Source: DASZKW01 sp035552775 (lineage in GTDB: Bacteria > Actinomycetota > Acidimicrobiia > Acidimicrobiales > Palsa-688). From it: a stretch of 28,204 nt of DNA. The position numbers and the translations under genes are program-made. The notes beneath the pieces were generated by a model, which had not been told where the DNA came from, made no database searches, and saw only the letters and a program-made list of their open reading frames with translations. The stretch's first letter is position 1. The number at the start of each line of letters is the position of its first letter. The stretch is from positions 1 to 28,204 of the forward strand of contig DASZKW010000088.1 of assembly GCA_035552775.1 (NCBI GenBank), given 5' to 3'. Positions 15,239 through 22,780 of this stretch are shown one piece after another.

Positions 15239-16249
15239 TCACGCCGGACCGGGGGCAAGAAGGCCGATCGCGTCCCGGGCCCGGGCGTAGGTGACCGAAG
15301 CGACGGCCTCGGCCTTCGCCGCCCCGACCCTGAGCACGTCTACCACCGCTCCCGGGTCGTCGGCCAGCTCGCGGTAGCGCTGCTGTATGGGTCGGACGAG
15401 CTCGACCACCGCCTCGGCCGTGTCGGCCTTGAGCGGACCGTAGCGGCTGTAGCCGGTTGCCACCTCCGCGGGCTCGCGCCCGGTGGCGGTGGCGAGCAGT
15501 TCGACCAGGCCTGACACCCCCGGCTTGTCGTCCGGGTCGTAGCGCACGGCATCGTCGGAGCTGTCGGTGTCGGTCACCGCCCGCCTGACCTTGCGTTCGA
15601 TGGTCGCAGGCTCGTCCAGGAGGAAGATCGTGCCCTGGGTCGAGGTTGCCGTCTTGGACATCTTCATGGTCGGTTCCTGGAGGTCCATGATCCGAGCCCC
15701 TCGTCCCGGCGGCGGGATCTTGGCCTCGGGCACCACGAAGGTGGGTCCGTAGCGGGTGTTGAACCGCTCGGCCAGGGTCCGGGTCAACTCGAGGTGCTGG
15801 CGCTGGTCGTCGCCCACAGGGACCCGGTCGGCGTCATAGAGGAGGATGTCGGCCGCCATGAGCACCGGATAGGTGAACAGCCCGGCGCGTGCTGTCTCCT
15901 CGCCCCCCTTTGCGGCCTTGTCCTTGAACTGGGTCATGCGGCGTAGTTCGCCGAAGCCGGCCGTGCATTCGAGCAGCCAGGTGAGCTGGGTGTGCTGGGG
16001 GACGTGGCTCTGGGCGAACAGGGTGCACGCCGCGGGATCGAGGCCGGCGGCAATCAGGACGGTGGCCATGGTCAGGGTGGAGCGGTGCAGCTCGGCCGGG
16101 TCACCCGGGACGGTGAGAGCGTGAAGGTCGGCGAGGAAGTAGTAAGCGTCGCCGCCGTGCTGGTCCTCCACCCACCAGCGCACCGCTCCCAGATAGTTGC
16201 CGAGGTGGATCTCGCCGGTGATGGTGATGCCCGAAAGGACCCTGTTCAC
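15239..16249 (-). CDS. trpS: tryptophanyl-tRNA synthetase
   Basis: The 336-residue class Ic synthetase charges tRNA-Trp. The HIGH-equivalent is HLGN (15-18, in TGEIHLGNYLGA), the KMSKS-equivalent KMSKT (196-200), and the family segments FADLHAL-like FLADLHAL and GELRRMTQFKDK are present. Length is standard. The GTG at 16249 is chosen over GTG 16258 because TACCGT lies 7 nt upstream; both leave the family N-terminus intact. The gene is on the opposite strand from its neighbours, converging with the M50 gene and diverging from scpA, and sits within the xerD-scpA interval. A large inverted repeat lies just upstream. Confidence 0.97.
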   Translation of the reverse strand: MNRVLSGITITGEIHLGNYLGAVRWWVEDQHGGDAYYFLADLHALTVPGDPAELHRSTLTMATVLIAAGLDPAACTLFAQSHVPQHTQLTWLLECTAGFGELRRMTQFKDKAAKGGEETARAGLFTYPVLMAADILLYDADRVPVGDDQRQHLELTRTLAERFNTRYGPTFVVPEAKIPPPGRGARIMDLQEPTMKMSKTATSTQGTIFLLDEPATIERKVRRAVTDTDSSDDAVRYDPDDKPGVSGLVELLATATGREPAEVATGYSRYGPLKADTAEAVVELVRPIQQRYRELADDPGAVVDVLRVGAAKAEAVASVTYARARDAIGLLAPGPA

Positions 16250-16256
16250 CGGGGCC

Positions 16257-16262
16257 ACGGTA
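16257..16262 (-). promoter_or_regulatory. -10 box of leaderless promoter for trpS
   Basis: Minus-strand TACCGT ends 7 nt before the GTG at 16249. The corresponding -35 region would fall inside the left arm of the inverted repeat at 16272-16290. Confidence 0.55.
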
Positions 16263-16271
16263 CTACCAAGG

Positions 16272-16359
16272 CGAGCGGTGCTACTTCGACTGCCCGAGCA
16301 GCAAATCCGCAGGTCAACGGCATCAACCGGGCATGAACTTGTCGAAGTAGCACCGCTCG
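16272..16359. repeat. 88-nt element with 19-bp perfect inverted repeat
   Basis: CGAGCGGTGCTACTTCGAC (16272-16290) is perfectly complementary to 16341-16359. Just inside, TGCCCG (16291-16296) pairs with CGGGCA (16328-16333), leaving a 7-nt bulge on one side and a ~31-nt loop. It lies in the 190-bp divergent region between trpS and scpA, upstream of both -10 boxes. It may be an operator, an RNA structure for one direction, or a small inverted-repeat element; no terminal duplication is obvious. Confidence 0.8.
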
Positions 16360-16427
16360 TCTTTGTAAGGCAGCCCGGCACCAGGACAGCGCGGCTGGCT
16401 ATGCGGGGAGGGCCGAGGCCCCGGCGA

Positions 16428-16433
16428 TAAAGT
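16428..16433 (+). promoter_or_regulatory. -10 box of leaderless promoter for scpA
   Basis: TAAAGT ends 6 nt before the GTG at 16440. No Shine-Dalgarno site precedes the start. Confidence 0.6.
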
Positions 16434-16439
16434 GGACGG

Positions 16440-17231
16440 GTGCCCTACCAGGTCACCACGCCGGTTTTCGAGGGCCCGTTCGACCTGCTGCTGCACCTCA
16501 TCACCAGGGAGCAGGTCGACCTGTGGGAGGTGTCCCTGTCGTCGATCGTCGATACCTATGTGGCCACCCTGGAGGAGATGCGGGCAACGCTCGACCTGGA
16601 CGCGGCGACCGAGTTCCTCCTCATAGCAGCCGTCCTGCTGGAGCTGAAGGCCCGGCGCCTGCTGCCGGGGTCCGACGACGTGGAGCTCGACGAGGAGCTC
16701 GGCCTGTGGGAGGAGCGCGACCTGCTCCTCGCCCGTCTCCTCGAAGCCAAGACCTTCAAGGACGCGGCGGCGGCCTTGGAGAGGCTGACGGACGCGGCGG
16801 CACGCAGCGCACCCCGCCAGGCTGGCCTGGAGGAACGTTTCATCGGCGTCGTCCCCGACATTCTCGCCGGGGTTCGAGCCGAGCAGCTCCGCGCTGCCCT
16901 CGTCCGCATGCTGGTCCCCCGGCCGACGGCGCGCGTCGACCTCGATCACGTCGCCCCGATCCGCGTCAGCGTCACCGACGCGGTCAGTGAGCTCGTCGAC
17001 GAGCTCCCACGGCTGGGGGCCATCACCTTCCGCCGTCTCACCGCCGGGATGGACGAGCGGCTCTCGGTCATCGTCCGTTTCCTCGCCGTGCTGGAGCTGT
17101 ACAAGCGGGGCCTGATCGACCTGGATCAGGCCACCAACTTCGCCGACCTCCACATCCGTTGGCTCGGCGACGAGGGCGCCAGGCCCATGGGCGGGATCGT
17201 GGTCGCCGGCGTCGAGGAGTATCAGGGTTGA
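16440..17231 (+). CDS. scpA: segregation and condensation protein A
   Basis: The 263-residue product is the kleisin subunit that bridges SMC heads in the bacterial condensin. The N-terminal signature FEGPFDLLLHLITREQVDLWEV begins near residue 10, followed by the helical TEFLLIAAVLLELKARRLLP; the C-terminal winged helix includes the LAVLELYKRGLIDLDQ segment (~220-235). Length is typical. The GTG start is fixed by the family N-terminus and the promoter spacing. scpB follows after 27 nt. A 12-codon frame (17231-17269) overlaps both the scpA stop and the scpB start and might couple their translation; that is only a possibility. Confidence 0.97.
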   Translation: MPYQVTTPVFEGPFDLLLHLITREQVDLWEVSLSSIVDTYVATLEEMRATLDLDAATEFLLIAAVLLELKARRLLPGSDDVELDEELGLWEERDLLLARLLEAKTFKDAAAALERLTDAAARSAPRQAGLEERFIGVVPDILAGVRAEQLRAALVRMLVPRPTARVDLDHVAPIRVSVTDAVSELVDELPRLGAITFRRLTAGMDERLSVIVRFLAVLELYKRGLIDLDQATNFADLHIRWLGDEGARPMGGIVVAGVEEYQG

Positions 17232-17258
17232 TGCGTCAGGTCGCCGCCCAGGGCGCAA

Positions 17259-17831
17259 GTGGCAACTGAGTACCACCGGGCCATCGAGGCGATCTTGATG
17301 GTCGCAGAGGCGTCCGTCGAGCCGGTCCTGCTCGCCCAACTCCTGGAAGTGCCGGCGCAGCGGGTGGAGGAGCTTTGCGCCGAGCTCGCCGAGCAGTACC
17401 GGGCGGAAGGCAGGGGCTTCATCGTCGCGCGCGTCGCCGGGGGCTATCGCTTCCAGAGTCACCCGGACCTGGCCGGTTACATCGAGCGGTTCGTGCTCGA
17501 GGGGCAGAGCTCACGTATGTCGGCGCCGGCGATGGAGACACTGGCCATCGTCGCCTACAAGCAACCCGTTTCACGGGTCCAGATATCAGCGATTCGCGGA
17601 GTCAACGCGGACGCCGTCCTACGCACCCTCACCCAGCGCGGCTACGTCAGCGAGGTGGCCCGCGATCCGGGGCCTGGCCAGGCTGTCTTGTACGGGACCA
17701 CTCCGGCGTTCCTCGAGCGCCTCGGCCTCGACCGCATCGAGGACCTGCCGCCGCTGGCCGACTTCGTCCCCGGCCCTGAGATCATGGACGCCCTCGAGCA
17801 CGGCCTGCGCGCCGACCGCGCCGACCAATGA
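17259..17831 (+). CDS. scpB: segregation and condensation protein B
   Basis: The 190-residue product forms the winged-helix dimer that works with ScpA and SMC. It starts YHRAIEAILMVAEASVEP, the family opening, and has the signature METLAIVAYKQPVSRVQISAIRGVN around residues 92-116, then LRTLTQRGYV. Length is normal. The GTG at 17259 has a weak ribosome site. Its stop overlaps the next start (ATGA), a usual pairing with the rluB-type gene. Confidence 0.97.
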   Translation: MATEYHRAIEAILMVAEASVEPVLLAQLLEVPAQRVEELCAELAEQYRAEGRGFIVARVAGGYRFQSHPDLAGYIERFVLEGQSSRMSAPAMETLAIVAYKQPVSRVQISAIRGVNADAVLRTLTQRGYVSEVARDPGPGQAVLYGTTPAFLERLGLDRIEDLPPLADFVPGPEIMDALEHGLRADRADQ

Positions 17832-18658
17832 GCGAGGGCATCTCCGAGGGGGACCGCCTGCAGAAGGTCCTGGCCCGGGTCGGGCTGGGCAGCCGCCGGG
17901 TCTGCGATGACCTGATAGCCGACGGGCGCGTGAGCGTCAACGGCGAGGTGGCGGCCCTCGGTCGCCGGGTGCATCCCGACCGGGACCGCATCACCGTCGA
18001 CGGCGTCCCCCTGTCGGTGCGCCCGGGCCTCGTCTACTACCTGCTCAACAAGCCGGCCGGTGTGGTGAGCACCGCGTCGGATCCCGAGGGACGCCCCAAG
18101 GTGGTCGACCTGGTGCCGCCGGAGCCGCGCGTGTTCCCCGTCGGCCGGCTGGACGCCGCGACCGAGGGACTGCTGGTGTTGTGCAACGACGGAGATCTCA
18201 CCAATCACCTCACCCACCCCCGCCACGGTGTGGAAAAGGAGTACCTGGCCGAGGTGGACGGTTCGCCGACCCCGCACACCGTGCGCCACCTGCGCCAAGG
18301 CGTGGTACTCGACGACGGACCGACGGCGCCGGCGCGCGTGGCCTTGGTGCCGCCTAACGCGCTGCGGATTACCATCCACGAGGGCCGCAACCGCCAGGTC
18401 AGGCGCATGTGCGAGGCGGTGGGTCACCCGGTACGCCGGCTGGTCCGCGTCCGAATAGGTACGGTTGCCGATCGGTCACTGCCGCCGGGGGAGTGGCGTC
18501 ACCTCACCCCGGCCGAGGTTAGAGCACTCGAAGGTGCCGCCGCCGCTGGACCTCCCGCCGTCGAGGCGACGGCCACTGGCCACGCCGGCACAACGCCTCG
18601 TGCCGGGCGGAGAGCGGCGGCGTCAGAGACCCCCGGGGGCGCCAGCGACTCCCTGTAG
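17828..18658 (+). CDS. rRNA pseudouridine synthase (RsuA/RluB family)
   Basis: The 276-residue product isomerises a uridine in rRNA. The S4 domain is at ~8-60 (DRLQKVLARVGLGSRR, DGRVSVNG), and the catalytic domain has YYLLNKPAGVVST and the active-site motif GRLDAATEGLLVL with D109. IHEGRNRQVRRMCEAVGHPV is the family's C-terminal signature. Residues ~235-276 are an Ala/Gly/Thr-rich tail that looks disordered. Position right after scpB, with ATGA overlap, favours the RluB role on 23S rRNA, but the exact target is inferred. Its TAG forms the start of the aroH -10 box. Confidence 0.93.
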   Translation: MSEGISEGDRLQKVLARVGLGSRRVCDDLIADGRVSVNGEVAALGRRVHPDRDRITVDGVPLSVRPGLVYYLLNKPAGVVSTASDPEGRPKVVDLVPPEPRVFPVGRLDAATEGLLVLCNDGDLTNHLTHPRHGVEKEYLAEVDGSPTPHTVRHLRQGVVLDDGPTAPARVALVPPNALRITIHEGRNRQVRRMCEAVGHPVRRLVRVRIGTVADRSLPPGEWRHLTPAEVRALEGAAAAGPPAVEATATGHAGTTPRAGRRAAASETPGGASDSL

Positions 18659-18661
18659 GGT
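18656..18661 (+). promoter_or_regulatory. -10 box of leaderless promoter for aroH
   Basis: TAGGGT, whose first three bases are the stop codon of the pseudouridine synthase gene, ends 8 nt before the GTG at 18670. Confidence 0.5.
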
Positions 18662-18669
18662 TGCGTCCC

Positions 18670-19038
18670 GTGCCCCCTGCCGTCCGTGCCCTCCGCGGGG
18701 CCACAACCGTCGACGAGGATACGGTCGAGCAGGTGACCGAGCGGACAGCGGCGCTGGTCTCATCCATGCTCGAGCGCAATGGCGTCGCCAAAGACGACCT
18801 GGTCAGCATCCTGTTCACCGCCACCGACGACGTCCATGCCGTCTTCCCCGCCACGGCGGCCCGCACGCTCGGGCTGGGCGACGTCCCGCTCATGTGCGCC
18901 CGTGAGCTGGACATAATCGGCGGCACCCCGCGCTGCATCCGGGTCATGATGCACCTCGTCACCAGCCGGTCCCGGGCGGAGCTCCACCACGTGTACCTCG
19001 AAGGGGCGAGGGGGCTACGTGATGACCTCCCGGAGTGA
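18670..19038 (+). CDS. aroH: chorismate mutase, AroH type
   Basis: The 122-residue product is a monofunctional trimeric AroH-class chorismate mutase, converting chorismate to prephenate. By alignment with the Bacillus enzyme from memory, the active-site residues are R9 (ALRGATTV), E79 (ARELDI), R91 (CIRVMMH) and Y109 (HVYLEG). LFTATDDVHAVFPATAAR matches the family core. The GTG at 18670 is preferred over TTG 18661 by the promoter spacing. tyrA, which uses the product, follows after 18 nt. Its 3' end is part of a 38-nt tandem duplication. Confidence 0.95.
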   Translation: MPPAVRALRGATTVDEDTVEQVTERTAALVSSMLERNGVAKDDLVSILFTATDDVHAVFPATAARTLGLGDVPLMCARELDIIGGTPRCIRVMMHLVTSRSRAELHHVYLEGARGLRDDLPE

Positions 19039-19081
19039 GCCGGGCGAAGGGGCTTCGTGACGACCGCCCGGAGTGAGCCGG
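19006..19081 (+). repeat. 38-nt tandem duplication across aroH end and tyrA start
   Basis: Units 19006-19043 and 19044-19081 match at 34 of 38 bases by my count. The first holds the aroH stop; the second holds the GTG start and first codons of tyrA. Both contain CCCGGAGTGAGCCGG. Confidence 0.85.
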
Positions 19082-20166
19082 CGGCGGCCATGGTGGTGGG
19101 GACGGGGCTGATCGGCGGGTCGATCGGCATGGCCCTGCGCCGGCGCGGGTGGCGGGTGGCCGGGCGTGACGCGGATCCGGCCCGATCACGGCGCGCCTTG
19201 GAGCTCGGAGCCCTCGACGCCCTCGGCGACGATCCTGACGCCGCGCTCACCTTCATCGCCACCCCCGCCGGTGCCGTGGTCGACGAAGCCCGCCGGGTCC
19301 TGCACCCCGCCGGGAGGGCCGCTCGAAGCTCCGAGCCCGGAGGCATCGTCACCGATGTCGCCGGGGTGAAGGGTCCCATAGTGGCGGCCCTGGCCGGGGA
19401 GGCCCGCTTCATCGGCGGCCATCCCATGGCCGGCTCCGAACAGGACGGTGTGGAGGGCGCCGACGCCGAGTTGTTCGTCGGCAGCACCTGGGCCCTGACG
19501 CCGAGCGCGGGGACCGACCCTGACGCCTACGCCCGCCTCCGGGGCGTCATAGCATCTCTCGGTGCCAACGCCGTGGCCGTGTCCGCCGGGCGCCACGACG
19601 ACCTGGTGGCTGTGGTGTCCCACGTCCCCCACCTGGCGGCGGCGGCGCTGATGGACCTGGCGGCTGGCGCCGCGTCCGAAGACGCCACCCTGCTCCACCT
19701 GGCCGCCGGCGGTTTCAGGGACATGACCCGGGTGGCGGCGGGGCACCCCGGCATCTGGCCCGACGTGGTGGCCGAGAACCGCACGGGCATCGTCGCCACC
19801 CTCGACCGGCTCAGCTCGGCGCTGGTCGAGATACGCCGGATAGTCGCCGAGGGTGACCGCGCCGCCCTGCTGGACCTGCTCGAGCGTGCCCGCGAAGCCA
19901 GGATCAGCCTGCCGACCGGCGCCCCCCCTGTCGCCGAGGCCGCCGAGGTGCGGGTACCGGTGCCCGACCGACCGGGGACGATCGCCGAGGTCACCACCCT
20001 GCTCGGCGAGCTCGGCGTCAACATCTACGACGTGGAGATCGCCCACTCCGTCGAGGGAGACCGGGGCGTGCTCGTCCTCGTGGTCGACGCCGGCACCGTA
20101 GCGGTTGTGCAAAAGGCCCTGGTCGGCCGCGGCTACCGGACCTCGGCGCGCGCCCTGGGCCGGTGA
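19057..20166 (+). CDS. tyrA: prephenate dehydrogenase with ACT domain
   Basis: The 369-residue product oxidatively decarboxylates prephenate to 4-hydroxyphenylpyruvate for tyrosine. The NAD-binding motif is GTGLIGGS (15-22); the catalytic region has GGHPMAGSEQDG (H122) and SHVPHLAAAAL (H189). An ACT regulatory domain covers ~299-366 (VPVPDRPGTIAEVTTLLGEL), which suggests feedback control by an aromatic amino acid. The GTG start lies within the second copy of a 38-nt duplication, so the first ~8 residues may be recent and nonessential; the Rossmann motif follows at once. The aroA start overlaps its stop (GTGA). Confidence 0.95.
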   Translation: MTTARSEPAAAMVVGTGLIGGSIGMALRRRGWRVAGRDADPARSRRALELGALDALGDDPDAALTFIATPAGAVVDEARRVLHPAGRAARSSEPGGIVTDVAGVKGPIVAALAGEARFIGGHPMAGSEQDGVEGADAELFVGSTWALTPSAGTDPDAYARLRGVIASLGANAVAVSAGRHDDLVAVVSHVPHLAAAALMDLAAGAASEDATLLHLAAGGFRDMTRVAAGHPGIWPDVVAENRTGIVATLDRLSSALVEIRRIVAEGDRAALLDLLERAREARISLPTGAPPVAEAAEVRVPVPDRPGTIAEVTTLLGELGVNIYDVEIAHSVEGDRGVLVLVVDAGTVAVVQKALVGRGYRTSARALGR

Positions 20167-21449
20167 GCACCCTCGTCGTGGACCCCGCCCCGGGTGGTCT
20201 GCACGGTCGCCTGCGGGTACCTGGCGACAAGTCGATATCGCATCGCGCCGCGCTGCTCGCCGCCCGCGCCGAGGGCACCTCGGTGCTGCGGGGCCTGTCG
20301 AGGGGGGACGACGTGGCCCACACCCTCGCAGCCGTCGCCGGGTTCGGTGCGACCGTGTCGGGCCGACCGCCGGGCACGGTGCGGATCACCGGCGGCGAAG
20401 CTCGCCTGGCGGAGGCCGCCGGGGTTGTCGACGTGGGCAACTCGGGCACCGCCATTCGCCTGCTGGCGGGGTGGGCGGCCGCCATCGACGGCCTCACCGT
20501 CCTGGCCGGCGACGAATCGGTCGCCGCCAGGCCCATGGAGCGGGTGGTCCAGCCGTTGCGGGCCATGGGGGCGTCGGTCGACGGCAGGAAAGGGGGACGC
20601 TACCCGCCGCTGGTGGTGCGGGGCGGCCGACTCACGGGGATCGACTTCCGCCCCCCGGTGGCGAGTGGCCAGGTGAAGACGGCGGTCCTTCTGGCCGGGC
20701 TGGCGGCATCCGGGGAGACGACGGTGCGCGAGACGATCCCGACACGCGCCCACACCGAGGAGCTGCTCGCGGCGTGCGGCGCCGACGTCGTGGTGGGCCC
20801 CGGATCGGTGACCGTGCGAGCCGGCGCCCTGTCGCCCCTCGACATCGACGTGCCGGGCGACCCCTCACAGGCCGCATTCTGGGTGGTGGCCGCATGCGTG
20901 GTCCCAGGCAGTGACGTGGTCGTCGAAGGGGTGTACGTCGGCCCCGCCCGGGCGGCCTTTCTCGACGTGCTCGTCCGCATGGGCGGCGATGTCAGCTTGG
21001 AGTGCCACGACCGGGTCGCCCACACCGCGGATGTCCGCGCCCGCCACTCGGCGCTGCGGGCCACGAACGTCGGCGGTGCCGAGGTGCCCGGATTGATCGA
21101 CGAGATCCCGGTGCTGGCGGTTGCGGCGGCGGTGGCGGCAGGGACCACGACCTTTTCCGACGCCGGCGAGTTGCGGGTGAAGGAGTCCGACCGTATAGCC
21201 GCGGTGGTAAACGAGCTGGGAGCCGTCGGCGGGAAGGCCGAACCACTCGCCGACGGCTTCGTCGTGGAGGGCAGCGCCGGGTACCCCCTGGCCGGCGGTC
21301 AGGTGGAGTCGCACGGCGACCATCGCATCGCCATGGCCATGGCGATCGCCGGCCTCGCCGCTGCCGGGCCCGTTCGCATAGCAGGATGGGAGGCGGTGGC
21401 GACCAGCTACCCGGGCTTCGAGGAGGATCTTCGCCGTTGCGTGTCATAG
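20163..21449 (+). CDS. aroA: EPSP synthase
   Basis: The 428-residue product makes 5-enolpyruvylshikimate 3-phosphate, the sixth shikimate-pathway step. Family motifs are GDKSISHRAALLAA (21-34, K23), GNSGTAIRLLAG (92-103), the ARPMERVVQPL segment, EVPGLIDEIPVLAVAAA with the catalytic Asp, LRVKESDRIAAV and SHGDHRIAMAMAIAGL. Length is standard. The GTG start overlaps the tyrA TGA. cmk begins 13 nt inside its 3' end. The aroH-tyrA-aroA set supplies prephenate and tyrosine precursors next to nucleotide and segregation genes. Confidence 0.97.
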   Translation: MSTLVVDPAPGGLHGRLRVPGDKSISHRAALLAARAEGTSVLRGLSRGDDVAHTLAAVAGFGATVSGRPPGTVRITGGEARLAEAAGVVDVGNSGTAIRLLAGWAAAIDGLTVLAGDESVAARPMERVVQPLRAMGASVDGRKGGRYPPLVVRGGRLTGIDFRPPVASGQVKTAVLLAGLAASGETTVRETIPTRAHTEELLAACGADVVVGPGSVTVRAGALSPLDIDVPGDPSQAAFWVVAACVVPGSDVVVEGVYVGPARAAFLDVLVRMGGDVSLECHDRVAHTADVRARHSALRATNVGGAEVPGLIDEIPVLAVAAAVAAGTTTFSDAGELRVKESDRIAAVVNELGAVGGKAEPLADGFVVEGSAGYPLAGGQVESHGDHRIAMAMAIAGLAAAGPVRIAGWEAVATSYPGFEEDLRRCVS

Positions 21450-22075
21450 CCATCGACGGGCCATCCGGGTCCGGTAAGTCGACTGTCGCCCGCCGGGTGG
21501 CGGAACACCTCGGCTTGGCCTACCTCGACACCGGCGCCATGTACCGGGCGGTGGCCTTCGCTGCCATGCGCCGCGGGATCGACCCCGAGGAGGCGCCGAC
21601 GGTGGCCAAGCTGGCCACCCAGATCGACCTGGAGGTCGGCGATGCGGTGATGGTCGACGGCGTGGACGCCACCATCGAGATCCGCAGTCCTGAAGTCACC
21701 CGGGCCGTGAGCGCGGTGGCCGCCAATCCCGAAGTTCGCCGGGAGCTGGTGCGCCGCCAGCGTGAGTGGGGCGCCGAGCACGGCGGCGGGGTCGTCGAGG
21801 GCCGCGACATCGGCAGCGTGGTGTTCCCCGGCGCCGCGGTGAAGGTCTACCTCACCGCCGACGACAGCGAGCGCGCCGCCCGGCGCACCCAGGAGATGCT
21901 GGACATGCACTTCGACGAGGTGGCGGCCGACATCGCCCGCCGTGACCACGTCGATTCCACCCGGGCGGTCTCGCCTCTCGGCGTCGCCCCCGACGCCGCC
22001 ATCATCGACACTACCGGCCGTAGCATCTCGCAGGTCGTTGCGAGCGTGCTCGACCTGGCTCAGCGGTCGGTGTGA
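21437..22075 (+). CDS. cmk: cytidylate kinase
   Basis: The 212-residue product phosphorylates CMP and dCMP. It has the P-loop GPSGSGKS (8-15), then LGLAYLDTGAMYRAVAFAA, VVEGRDIGSVVFP and the LID-type RRTQE region; the DHVDSTRAVSPL segment is typical of the family. The TTG at 21437 is the only start close to the conserved RVIAIDGPSGSGKS and has GAGGAGG about 10 nt upstream, inside aroA. Closely coupled to aroA and followed after 19 nt by plsC. Confidence 0.96.
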   Translation: MRVIAIDGPSGSGKSTVARRVAEHLGLAYLDTGAMYRAVAFAAMRRGIDPEEAPTVAKLATQIDLEVGDAVMVDGVDATIEIRSPEVTRAVSAVAANPEVRRELVRRQREWGAEHGGGVVEGRDIGSVVFPGAAVKVYLTADDSERAARRTQEMLDMHFDEVAADIARRDHVDSTRAVSPLGVAPDAAIIDTTGRSISQVVASVLDLAQRSV

Positions 22076-22094
22076 GACCACCCACGCGGGCGGC

Positions 22095-22757
22095 ATGAGA
22101 CCCCCCAGCCGGGCCGAGCTGCGCTGGTACGCGGTGGCGCGCGCCCTGGTCGCCGGTTTCTGCGCCGTCTTCTGGCGGGTGAGCGTCACCGGTGCCGAGC
22201 ACGTGCCGAACGAGGGACCGTTCGTCCTCGCGCCGGTGCACCGGTCCTACGTCGACACCCTGTTCTGCGGCTGCGTCACCCGGCGCCGGCTGCGCTTCAT
22301 GGGCAAGGACAGCCTCTGGAACCACACGTGGTCGGGGCGCCTCGTGTCGTCGCTCGGGGCGTTCCCCGTGCACCGGGGCTCGGTCGATCGGGAGGCACTG
22401 CGGGCCTCCGAGGAAGCCATCCGCAACGGCGAGCCGGTCGTGATCTACCCGGAAGGGGAAAGAAAGTCGGGCCCGATGGTGCATCCGCTGCGCGACGGCG
22501 CCGCCTTCGTGGCCGCCCGGACGGGGGTTCCCATCGTCCCCGTCGCCATAGGCGGCAGCGAGTGGGCGATGCCGAAGGGGGCGAGGTTCTTCCGCCCGGT
22601 GAAGGTGGCGATCGCGGTCGGCCCCCCGATCCCCGCCCCCGCCCGCGCCGAGGGCGCCCGCGTCCCCCGCCGCCACGTGGCTGAGGTCAGCGATGCCCTC
22701 CACGCCGAGCTCCAGCGCCTCTTCGACCAGGCTCTGACCGACGCCGGGCGCAGATAG
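22095..22757 (+). CDS. 1-acyl-sn-glycerol-3-phosphate acyltransferase family protein
   Basis: The 220-residue product is a PlsC-type acyltransferase that acylates lysophosphatidic acid or a related acceptor at the membrane. The catalytic HX4D motif is HRSYVD (49-54), the second block is GRLVSSLGAFPVHRGS, and the substrate block is YPEGERKSG (118-126, the EGTRS equivalent); VPIVPVAIGG follows. An N-terminal hydrophobic helix (~14-28) may anchor it. The ATG at 22095 has only a weak ribosome site. It ends 21 nt before the convergent ispH stop. cmk-plsC adjacency is common in actinobacteria. Confidence 0.93.
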   Translation: MRPPSRAELRWYAVARALVAGFCAVFWRVSVTGAEHVPNEGPFVLAPVHRSYVDTLFCGCVTRRRLRFMGKDSLWNHTWSGRLVSSLGAFPVHRGSVDREALRASEEAIRNGEPVVIYPEGERKSGPMVHPLRDGAAFVAARTGVPIVPVAIGGSEWAMPKGARFFRPVKVAIAVGPPIPAPARAEGARVPRRHVAEVSDALHAELQRLFDQALTDAGRR

Positions 22758-22763
22758 CGACTC

Positions 22764-22780
22764 GAGCCCGATGACGGCTC
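22764..22780. terminator. weak hairpin between convergent plsC-like and ispH genes
   Basis: GAGCC (22764-22768) and GGCTC (22776-22780) form a 5-bp stem with a 7-nt loop in the short gap between the two stops. Short and without a U-tract on either strand, so only suggestive. Confidence 0.3.

Noticed and set aside
16272..16359. tRNA or CRISPR repeat reading of the inverted repeat
   Set aside because: No cloverleaf with an anticodon and T-loop can be drawn, and the arms occur once each with no regularly spaced copies.
16323..16381. Protein-coding ending on the minus strand (a frame ending ERCYFDKFMPG) within the right arm
   Set aside because: Its upstream part is only antisense to scpA and the sequence matches no family I recognise; both arms giving ERCYFD is simply the consequence of the inverted repeat.
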